Of a stretch of 64,000 nucleotides of DNA, positions 57,784 to 64,000 are shown in pieces (the first letter of the stretch is position 1; every line of letters begins with the position of its first letter). Source of the DNA: Novisyntrophococcus fermenticellae (GTDB taxonomy: Bacteria; Bacillota; Clostridia; Lachnospirales; Lachnospiraceae); assembly GCF_018866245.1 (NCBI RefSeq), contig NZ_CP076458.1, forward strand, positions 1,178,001-1,242,000, given 5' to 3'. A program made the position numbers and the translations under genes. Below the pieces are notes generated by a model. It did no database searches, had not been told where the DNA came from, and was given only the letters and a program-made list of their open reading frames with translations.

Positions 57784-58207
57784 AGGCGCGTTCCTCCAAA
57801 TAGCGTTTTAGAAGCTCAAAAGAGCTTGTCCGCCTGTACTGTACGGTGCTGCGTGGAATTGCGTATAACTCTGCGATTTCCACGTCGCTCATTTCAAAGA
57901 AGTAGTACAGTAAGACAGCGTTGCGTTTTTCTTCCGGCAAGCTGTGTAGGGCTTCGGCAAGCAGCTTCGCGGTAATTTCCTTTCCTGCCACACAAAAGGA
58001 TTGTTCAGCTTCATCATCTGCAAAATAGCGGTCATAGGTGTAGAGCTGATTTTCCTCCTGCGGGGACAGGTCAGAAAAAGTCACTTCGCGTAGCTGTTGA
58101 CGCTTCGTGTCCCTGTGGGCGTTGGCTGTTTCGTTCTTCAACGCCCGTTTGCAGTAACCGTTAAAAGCGCAACGGATTTGCCACTGGGTACGAACAGGTT
58201 CATTCAT
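57764..58207 (-). CDS. Sigma-70-family factor of the element, Tn916 Orf7-like
   Basis: 147 residues from ATG 58207, 7 bases after AAAGGAGGTG; a longer open frame upstream is rejected because of that site. Region 4-like helix-turn-helix: LHSLPEEKRNAVLLYYFFEM then SDVEIAELYAIPRSTVQYRR. Such small sigma-like proteins control the excision and transfer genes of Tn916-type elements. It lies behind a leader peptide (58387-58500) and an intrinsic terminator (58343-58367), so readthrough of that terminator should set its level. Confidence 0.85.
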   Translation of the reverse strand: MNEPVRTQWQIRCAFNGYCKRALKNETANAHRDTKRQQLREVTFSDLSPQEENQLYTYDRYFADDEAEQSFCVAGKEITAKLLAEALHSLPEEKRNAVLLYYFFEMSDVEIAELYAIPRSTVQYRRTSSFELLKRYLEERAYDSNDW

Positions 58208-58342
58208 GGTATTCACCTCCTTTCGCAACCGCGAAAACGGGTGATGATTTCCCCTTTCGTAAACCCTCAACACCGGGCATTTTGGAAATGCCGAAAATGT
58301 CAGTGGATTTTTGAAAAAAACTTTTGATAAAAACGCAAAAAA

Positions 58343-58367
58343 GCCCGGCTGCATAGCGCAACCGGGC
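58343..58367 (-). terminator. Intrinsic terminator between leader peptide and sigma gene
   Basis: Stem GCCCGG/CCGGGC with additional inner pairs and a T6 run (58337-58342) on the minus strand, 20 bases after the leader stop codon. Confidence 0.8.
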
Positions 58368-58386
58368 ATAATGGAGTTATTAGCAA

Positions 58387-58500
58387 TTATATGATGATGT
58401 GTGTGTTCATATTGATAACCGAAGTATCCCATTGATGGGGAATAACTTTTTTTAACGAGTAACAAAAATAAGGTGAAGAGTGGTAACAAAAAATAGACAT
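58387..58500 (-). CDS. 37-aa leader peptide in front of the element's sigma gene
   Basis: ATG 58500 lies 6 bases after GGAGGT. The frame encodes MSIFCYHSSPYFCYSLKKVI followed by a polar tail, and stops at 58387. A strong terminator follows at once (58343-58367), then the sigma gene. In Tn916 the tet(M) leader peptide works in this way, linking translation inhibition to readthrough into resistance and regulatory genes. No resistance gene lies between leader and sigma gene here. The peptide itself is not one I can name. Confidence 0.55.
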   Translation of the reverse strand: MSIFCYHSSPYFCYSLKKVIPHQWDTSVINMNTHIII

Positions 58501-58533
58501 GGTGATACCTCCATCGATACCGCCGCGTCCATA

Positions 58534-58616
58534 AAAAGGGGTAGCTTTATTTACCATCTGCTACCCCTTTTAAAAAAAGGAAAACGACGGTTTTGATTGA
58601 TTCAAAACCGTCGTTT
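58534..58616 (-). terminator. Two tandem terminator hairpins upstream of the leader peptide
   Basis: 58534-58571: stem AAAAGGGGTAGC/GCTACCCCTTTT. 58582-58616: stem AAACGACGGTTTTGA with its complement. Both have T-rich minus-strand tails. Together with 58343-58367, three terminators lie in 280 bases. Confidence 0.75.
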
Positions 58617-58772
58617 CATTACTCTACCTTACTTAAATGCGCACCTACCCATGCCACCATAACAACGGTTTTTTTTTACCGCCGGGTAGCACATTCAATT
58701 TAGATAACCATAGATTACTTGACAAAGGATATTGATGTAAGCCAACCTAAACTATATACAGCTAAAAACCTG

Positions 58773-59263
58773 TAGTAGTTATTTTGTTTTTTAACATACG
58801 GGTACTTAGTAAAATCACGATAGGGAAAACAATTGCAGAAAACAACCCGGCTTTAAGAGCAGATTGTGTAATGTTTTCACCTGTGAACAAATGTCCAATA
58901 CCTGCTTAGTTAGACTTAATTACTACGCTTGATACCAACCCAACTAAGCTCGGGCCAACTGCACACCCAACAAGTGATATTTCCGGGATAGGGGATATGG
59001 ATACCAACAGGTAACTGAAAATACATATACCCCCAGAAATTGCAATCAACTTACGCAAATCATGCTTTGCACCTTTTTTGCCATAAATCAACCTTGTAAT
59101 GCAAAAGCGCAAGGCCCCAGCAAATCGCCAAATGTCTTAGGTATATGCCAAGCCCGACCTCAGCAAAAAAAGAAGACCACTTTGCCACTGCATGTTTAGC
59201 AGCGCCCGCACATATCATCAATATGAATAACAACCAAAACATTTTTGTTGAAAAAAGCTTTCT
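58773..59263 (-). pseudogene. Decayed partial copy of the MFS transporter at 61621-62850
   Basis: The sequence matches the 3' half of the intact transporter, with segments such as TRLIYGKKGAKHDLRKLIAI and VGPSLVG. Compared with the intact copy it lacks 41 codons between two GCA-coding points (short shared bases at the joint). It has frameshifts near 59110 and a stop inside the C-terminal part (58906). Homology ends near 59263, at GAAAAAAGCTTTCT, so its 5' half is gone. It is clearly non-functional and lies between element sequences on both sides. Confidence 0.8.
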
Positions 59264-59374
59264 CGACAGCAGGAGCGTAAGCCCTCAATCCGGGCGCAGC
59301 TTACCGAAGATAAAAAGAATGCCACCCCGAAAAAGGACAATAAGAACAAAGCACAGGATTTGGAAAGGAGCTAA
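59264..59374 (+). pseudogene. Fragment resembling the C-terminus of a mobilisation relaxase
   Basis: 37 codons ending in TAA, reading RQQERKPSIRAQLTEDKK and ending QDLERS. The KPSIRxQL tail recalls the end of relaxases in Tn1549-like elements. It joins directly to the decayed transporter at its 5' side, with no start. The orientation is opposite to the recombinase. Confidence 0.5.
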
Positions 59375-59378
59375 CCCC

Positions 59379-59545
59379 ATGAATAAGTTTGAAAATGTGG
59401 ATATATTCACTTCTCTTGGTGCAATCATGCGGCAGAATACCGCATTTTATCAGAGTGATTTTGAGATTGACAAAGAGATTTTTCAGAAAGCGGCAAAAAG
59501 CAGCGCTGGGGTTTTTGCTATATATGAAACATTGTTGCACTCAAA
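59379..59545 (+). pseudogene. Fragment resembling a DUF3849-type element gene, 3' truncated
   Basis: ATG 59379 lies 8 bases after GGAAAGGAG, so the start is preserved. MNKFENVDIFTSLGAIMRQN and FYQSDFEIDKEIFQKAAKS are followed by unrelated sequence running into the 3' end of the GH120 gene. It is the usual neighbour of the relaxase in such elements, which supports the reading of the fragment before it. The family name is from memory and tentative. Confidence 0.5.
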
Positions 59546-61549
59546 TCAGACTTCCAACATATCCGGTTCTGCAAATGGACCCGCAATCGGCATTTCTCCA
59601 TGTGCTTTTCCGTAATAGTCTTCGTTGAACACAATGGCGGAACCATCTGGATATTCAAACCTCTGCTCTGGTTCAAATGCCACGCCTAGCACATCTGTAG
59701 TAATAACTTTGTTTTGCATTTCCGGCATGTAATCATACAAATTTGTCTTTAGGAGAAAGCCTTCCGCCGTTTCTTCCACGCAAATAGATACTTTGTTTGT
59801 TTCATCAACAAACGCCTTTTCTTTCGTCATAGGCTTAGCACCGTTAAAGTAGACATTCCCTTCTGACCATACAGGAAGTGTATTATAATATCTGTCACTA
59901 GGCATTGATCCCATTCCACAATAACCCTCAAATTGCTTCTGATACTCCTCCAACGACGGATATTCTTCGTAAGGAATCGTGCCTACAATCAGGTTGCCAT
60001 CTGACCATTCATCATCCTTCATTGCGTCCATCATTTGTTTCAAAGCCGGGCGTGTTTCCTTCTGAATGAAAATGTTATTGTAAAACCTCATATCCCCATG
60101 CAGAATCGTCATAAATCCTGCTATCTCCGTACGGTGCGGCACATGGTACGGCGTATAACGCGGTGAGGGTTTGGTAAGCGTTCCATTCAGCACTCCGTGA
60201 CCGACTGCCGTAAAAGAACCAGCAATCAGATTATGCACCAGCGCAACTCCCTGTGTGGCAAGTTTCAACGCACAATCTGAAAGGAGCACATTGTGGTCAA
60301 TCAACGTTGGTCCATGAGATATCTCCACAAAAATGTCTTCTCCAATATCATTTCCATCTGTATGGTTATATTCTTTGGGCAGACAGTTATCAAAGAACAG
60401 GTTTCCTGTTACTCTTGTCCCCTGCGCCTGCCAGTCAAGCCATAAGCCACGAGTGCAGTTATAAAAGCGATTACGGCGTATGATAACATCAATCGTCGCA
60501 TGCATTTTAATTCCTCCGATTTCAGCTCCACGTAAATTCTGTTTATTATTGATATGGTGAATTTTATTGTCCTCTATTACAGAAAATACGCCCCCCAGAT
60601 GCCCCACAATTCCCGTCTGTCCGCAGTCATGGATATCGCACCTTCTAACAATGTGAGAGCCTATTTTCTCCTTACTCCATCCTTCTCTCTGTGCCTGACA
60701 GATACACTCCCTCTCTGTCTGCGTTCCATCTTTATACTTCCATTTAGACCACTTGTTATCGTTTTCCGGCTGCAAATACTTCCCCAGAGAAATCCCAGAG
60801 CATTTCGCCTCATAGATTTCACAGTCCTCTATAATCCAACCCTTTGACCAGTGTGGTCCTACCATCCCTTCCTGATATGCCGTTGGTGGAGCCCACTGAG
60901 TCGCTGCCTGTCTAACTGTAAATCCCGACAAAGTGATATACCCCACACCTTCCTTTTCTGGATAGAAGCAGTTTTTTCTTGCACTGATTTCTACGTTTTC
61001 TTTATTGGGATTCTTGCCCTGAAAATTAGCATATAGAACCGTCTCATCTTCTTTTTCATCCTGAACTGTATACCATGTATAGATAGAAAACTCCGGGTCC
61101 CATGATGTCTTACTCTTTTCTGGGTGCAGGACTTTGTCAAATTCCGTCACCTCATACATAGATTTGCCATTCAGGTATACATCGCCTGTATGCGCTGCCA
61201 TTGTAGCATCAAACCAGTCGCCGTATACTAGCGTCGTATACGGATTATACTCTTCAAACACTTTGTTGGAAACCCTTGCTTTCCACACCGTGCCTTCATA
61301 ACATTCCCAATTTTCCACTGATTCTGCGCCAGTGATAACAGCCGCGAGCTCAACTTCCGAACGATAAACAATTCTAGCATCTTCCCTACCCCCATTTACA
61401 GGGCTTACCGCCTCTCTGTAAATTCCTGGTGCAACAATCACTTCATCCCCATGCACAGCCCTTTTAGCAGCTTCTTGGATCCGCCCAAAAGGTTTTTCTT
61501 TGCTCCCATCTCCACCCTGTGCTGCATGCACATTTACATAGTACTTCAT
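59546..61549 (-). CDS. GH120 beta-xylosidase
   Basis: 667 residues of a right-handed parallel beta-helix. The sequence closely follows the known GH120 xylosidase of Thermoanaerobacterium: QWAPPTAYQEGMVGPHWSKG, GWSKEKIGSHIV and IVGHLGGVF. The likely nucleophile is Asp372 in GLWLDWQAQGTRV and the acid/base Glu409 in IFVEISHGP. It has no signal peptide, so it acts on imported xylo-oligosaccharides. The ATG follows a GGAGG site. It is 71 bases downstream of the MFS transporter gene on the same strand, probably one operon. Confidence 0.9.
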   Translation of the reverse strand: MKYYVNVHAAQGGDGSKEKPFGRIQEAAKRAVHGDEVIVAPGIYREAVSPVNGGREDARIVYRSEVELAAVITGAESVENWECYEGTVWKARVSNKVFEEYNPYTTLVYGDWFDATMAAHTGDVYLNGKSMYEVTEFDKVLHPEKSKTSWDPEFSIYTWYTVQDEKEDETVLYANFQGKNPNKENVEISARKNCFYPEKEGVGYITLSGFTVRQAATQWAPPTAYQEGMVGPHWSKGWIIEDCEIYEAKCSGISLGKYLQPENDNKWSKWKYKDGTQTERECICQAQREGWSKEKIGSHIVRRCDIHDCGQTGIVGHLGGVFSVIEDNKIHHINNKQNLRGAEIGGIKMHATIDVIIRRNRFYNCTRGLWLDWQAQGTRVTGNLFFDNCLPKEYNHTDGNDIGEDIFVEISHGPTLIDHNVLLSDCALKLATQGVALVHNLIAGSFTAVGHGVLNGTLTKPSPRYTPYHVPHRTEIAGFMTILHGDMRFYNNIFIQKETRPALKQMMDAMKDDEWSDGNLIVGTIPYEEYPSLEEYQKQFEGYCGMGSMPSDRYYNTLPVWSEGNVYFNGAKPMTKEKAFVDETNKVSICVEETAEGFLLKTNLYDYMPEMQNKVITTDVLGVAFEPEQRFEYPDGSAIVFNEDYYGKAHGEMPIAGPFAEPDMLEV

Positions 61550-61620
61550 CTGATATCCTCCTTAAAATAATTTTTATCTACTCAAAGATGTTAAATTCCT
61601 ATATTATTATCATAGCAAGA

Positions 61621-62850
61621 CTAAGTAGTTATTTTATTTTTTAATATACGAGTACTTAGCAAAATTATAATAGGGAACACAATTGCGGTAAATAGTCCTA
61701 CTTTAAGAGCAGACTGTGTAATATCCCCACCTGTAAACAAGCGCTCGACGCCTGTATAATTAGATTTAATTATTATATTTGACACAAACCCAACCAGGCT
61801 TGGCCCAACTGCACACCCGATATCCCCTCCTAAAGCCAAGTATCCAAACATAGCATTTCCTCCATTTGGATATAATTTAGAAGACAGGCTAATAGTTGCC
61901 GGCCACAAAATAGCAATGGATAGTCCAGTCAAGGCACAACCAACCAGTGATATAGCCGGAATCGGGGATAACGATACCAATAAGTAGCTAAAGATGCACA
62001 TCCCTCCAGAAATCGCAATCAACTTCCGTAAATCATATTTTGCACCTTTTTTTCCGTAGATTAACCTTGTAATACCCATCAAGAGGGCAAATGCGCAAGG
62101 TCCAAGTAAATCACCAAGCGTCTTAGATGTGCCAAGACCAATTTCGGCAAAAAAGGAAGACCATTTTGACATTGCCTGCTCAGCCGCACCTGCACACACC
62201 ATCAATACGAACAACATCCAAAATGTTTTTATTGAAAAAAGCTTTCTTGATGGAATCTGAACATCTTTTTCAACTAAAGTCTTCATCGGTACTTTAAGAA
62301 ATAGAAACAGATTAAAAAGAGGAACAATACACCAGAGTATCGACAGCAAGCTCCAATGCTGCTCTCCAACTAATGTGAAAAATAATGTGGACAATAAAAC
62401 AACCGCCACATAACCCCAACAATAGAATGAGTGTAAAATTCCCATGACACCCGATTTTTTATCCCCAGGTAAAGCTTCTGCAATAGGATTTACAACAACT
62501 TCAATGAAACCGCCGCCTACAGAATTCAAAGTTACACCAATCAATAGCCCTATAAATGGATTCATAATCATTGGAAGTATACTCATACCAAGCAGCCCTG
62601 CCAAACAACAGAGGTTAGCAATCGTTATCGAAACACGGTAACCGAAAACGTCAACAATCTTGGCCGCTAGAAAATCAACCAAAATTTGAATACAAAATCC
62701 CACAGTAATAAGAAGTGTTATTTTTTCAAGAGAGACACCTAGCTGTGACTGAAATATAACAAATAAAAGCGGCGGTAAATTACTTACTATTGCTTGACAA
62801 ATATATCCGCAAAAGCAAGCGTAAAGTGTGTGTTTATAATTTAATTTCAT
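61621..62850 (-). CDS. MFS transporter, probably for (oligo)saccharides
   Basis: 409 residues from ATG 62850 after TGGAGG. Twelve hydrophobic segments; ITRLIYGKKGAKYD is the loop between halves, and LNSVGGGFIEVVVNPIAEAL and LYPNGGNAMFGYLALGGDIG resemble the fucose/glucose-type sugar transporters. It precedes the GH120 gene, so it probably imports xylo-oligosaccharides or xylosides. A broken second copy lies at 58773-59263. Confidence 0.85.
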   Translation of the reverse strand: MKLNYKHTLYACFCGYICQAIVSNLPPLLFVIFQSQLGVSLEKITLLITVGFCIQILVDFLAAKIVDVFGYRVSITIANLCCLAGLLGMSILPMIMNPFIGLLIGVTLNSVGGGFIEVVVNPIAEALPGDKKSGVMGILHSFYCWGYVAVVLLSTLFFTLVGEQHWSLLSILWCIVPLFNLFLFLKVPMKTLVEKDVQIPSRKLFSIKTFWMLFVLMVCAGAAEQAMSKWSSFFAEIGLGTSKTLGDLLGPCAFALLMGITRLIYGKKGAKYDLRKLIAISGGMCIFSYLLVSLSPIPAISLVGCALTGLSIAILWPATISLSSKLYPNGGNAMFGYLALGGDIGCAVGPSLVGFVSNIIIKSNYTGVERLFTGGDITQSALKVGLFTAIVFPIIILLSTRILKNKITT

Positions 62851-62974
62851 GTATCCTCCATTGTTAGCCACCACTTATGAATAAACCAATAAATTGCGCA
62901 AATAGCTTACAATTTCCTATCCCAAAAGTTCGTCGGCTCTGTACTCTGTCTTATAACAATTTGATTATCTGGAA

Positions 62975-63562
62975 CTACTTTCCCATCCGGATATTTTTAA
63001 CTTTCCTGTTTTCTATGGTTAAATCCTCATAGACACGAATCCCGCCAGTGCCGGTAGGAGCCTGTGCCAGCAGACCCACTTTCAAAGTTTCCTCTGTTGG
63101 TAAGTTAAAAAACCGCATCATATAGTAATTACTGCCATCTATTGAATAGTGAAATGCGAAAGACTGTCCTAAGCGACATAGCTGAAGCCAAACAGAACTT
63201 TCCTCTATATTGCAACCATTTGCATCGTCTGATTGACCATTTGTAACAACACTAACAACCGCATGTGTGTTAAAATCAGTAAGCTCAAAACATGCTTTTG
63301 CCCAGTGAGTCATATCCTGCATTACCATAATAGAAGAAGAATCATAAATATCTTTGAAATCAAGTGATACTTTTACGTTCATCACAAAATCACCTGTCAC
63401 CTCCGTATAATAGAAAGGAGCATTACTAAGCGATTCCGGGGTGACACCCTCTTCACCAATAGTTCCATTATTGCAGAAAAAATCACTCTGTGCTGGGGCG
63501 AAAATTTCGATTCTTTTTCCTGACTTGTTTATTGTACTTTGATTTAACCATTTAAACTCCAT
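62975..63562 (-). CDS. DUF1349 domain protein
   Basis: 195 residues of a concanavalin-like beta sandwich: FYYTEVTGDFVMNVKVSLDF, then SSSIMVMQDMTHWAKACFEL, and WLQLCRLGQSFAFHYSIDGS. DUF1349 proteins often lie with glycoside hydrolases and transporters and may bind or process sugars. It has no signal peptide. AAGGAGA lies before the ATG. It lies between a second DUF1349 gene and the MFS gene. Confidence 0.85.
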   Translation of the reverse strand: MEFKWLNQSTINKSGKRIEIFAPAQSDFFCNNGTIGEEGVTPESLSNAPFYYTEVTGDFVMNVKVSLDFKDIYDSSSIMVMQDMTHWAKACFELTDFNTHAVVSVVTNGQSDDANGCNIEESSVWLQLCRLGQSFAFHYSIDGSNYYMMRFFNLPTEETLKVGLLAQAPTGTGGIRVYEDLTIENRKVKNIRMGK

Positions 63563-63583
63563 AACAAACTCTCCTTATAATAT

Positions 63584-64000
63584 TTAATATTTTTCAACAC
63601 GCCATTCTGCGTCTGATTCCCACTGACACTCCGTAATCTCCATATTGGTAAATGTCGCTTTATAAGAACCGTCCACTGGACTTCCGGCATATATTCCAAA
63701 AGTGATTTCACCGGACGCTTCCCACATATGGAAAATTCTCATTTGCTGAAAGGAAATACCGTCCTGGCTACACTCAATACGGTAATCACTTCCCCTACGA
63801 GAAAAGCGATACCACATAGCCTTAATGTCTGAGGAAATATCTGTAGTTGCCCAATCAGAATAGCCATGATTAGTAACTACACTTCCCAATCGCTGTACTT
63901 TTTCGTCCTCATACTCAATCGAAGCCTTAAACCAGTTATCGCTGTCCAAGTACATTGCAACGCCACACTGGTCAAAACGACTACTGCTTTCAAACGCCGT
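63584..64000 (-). CDS. DUF1349 domain protein, 5' partial
   Basis: The frame is open to the window end; the ATG at 63955 is internal, since RFDQCGVAMYLDSDNWFKAS continues the DUF1349 pattern across it. Further segments: GSVVTNHGYSDWATTDI and WYRFSRRGSDYRIECSQDGI. It is a second, diverged DUF1349 gene 21 bases upstream of the first, probably the same operon as the xylosidase. Confidence 0.85.
   Translation of the reverse strand, partial: TAFESSSRFDQCGVAMYLDSDNWFKASIEYEDEKVQRLGSVVTNHGYSDWATTDISSDIKAMWYRFSRRGSDYRIECSQDGISFQQMRIFHMWEASGEITFGIYAGSPVDGSYKATFTNMEITECQWESDAEWRVEKY

Larger units (their letters stand above)
55010..58620 (-). mobile_element. Remnant of a Tn1549/Tn916-like integrative element
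   Basis: Recombinase, DUF6870-like, helix-turn-helix and sigma-factor genes lie in the order seen at the integration end of such elements. The left limit is set by the break in the collagen frame near 55010. The right limit is unclear, because after three terminator hairpins (to 58616) the sequence passes into a decayed transporter gene. Conjugation genes are absent apart from the fragments at 59264-59545. Target-site repeats could not be identified. Confidence 0.6.

Overview
The window looks like a chromosome segment of a Gram-positive anaerobe of the Clostridia, most likely a Lachnospiraceae-type gut bacterium. The reasons are strong AGGAGG ribosome binding sites, TTGACA/TATAAT promoters, a pyruvate formate-lyase operon, an argCJBD cluster, a PadR/DUF4097 unit, comEA/comEC, collagen-like and Cys-rich surface proteins, and a Tn916/Tn1549-type element with a large serine recombinase. 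No rRNA, CRISPR array or replication origin is visible. The species assignment is inference.

Layout. 1-4984: a five-gene operon (LVIVD-repeat protein cut by the window edge, flavodoxin-like reductase with a zinc ribbon, DUF1097 membrane protein, tandem alpha/beta-barrel protein, OFA-type MFS transporter) that looks like an uncharacterised small-molecule pathway. 5081-7032: rfbB and rfbA on the minus strand. 7122-8554: a MerR-methyltransferase fusion and an unlisted 48-aa membrane peptide. 8755-14623: arginine biosynthesis, with argG divergent from argCJBD. 14731-22584: DMT transporter, comEA, an OmpR-type two-component system, a GerMN lipoprotein, a frameshifted comEC, a MarR regulator and a DUF554 protein. 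22847-28698: class II aldolase, then a LuxR/DesK-type two-component system divergent from an ABC-2 exporter. 28797-32750: a leader peptide and nested terminator structure in front of a heterodimeric multidrug-type ABC exporter. 32826-38496: fructokinase, a short DnaK paralogue, and cysK-metY-rrf2 for sulfur assimilation. 38817-42196: pflBA and two glycine tRNAs. 42303-46375: AraC regulator divergent from a GH2 beta-galactosidase. 46505-50738: PadR/DUF1700-like/DUF4097 genes, a membrane-anchored unknown and an iron alcohol dehydrogenase.

50931-55009 may be a spore-surface neighbourhood. It holds an 83-aa protein built of Gly-Trp-Gly-Cys repeats, a divergent glycosyltransferase (both behind promoters that fit the sigma-K pattern), a patatin-like lipase, and a collagen-like protein with no start codon. 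The collagen frame breaks off next to the end of an integrated element (55010 to about 58620). That element has a serine recombinase, a DUF6870-like gene, a helix-turn-helix gene, a sigma factor, and a leader peptide with a terminator.

58773-64000 is a scrambled accessory region: a decayed MFS copy, then fragments that look like a relaxase tail and a DUF3849 gene, then a xylo-oligosaccharide set (GH120 beta-xylosidase, intact MFS transporter, two DUF1349 proteins, the last cut by the window edge).

The most interesting candidates are the Cys-repeat/glycosyltransferase pair, the leader/terminator in front of the ABC exporter, a dispersed hairpin element present in three copies, and the five-gene LVIVD operon.
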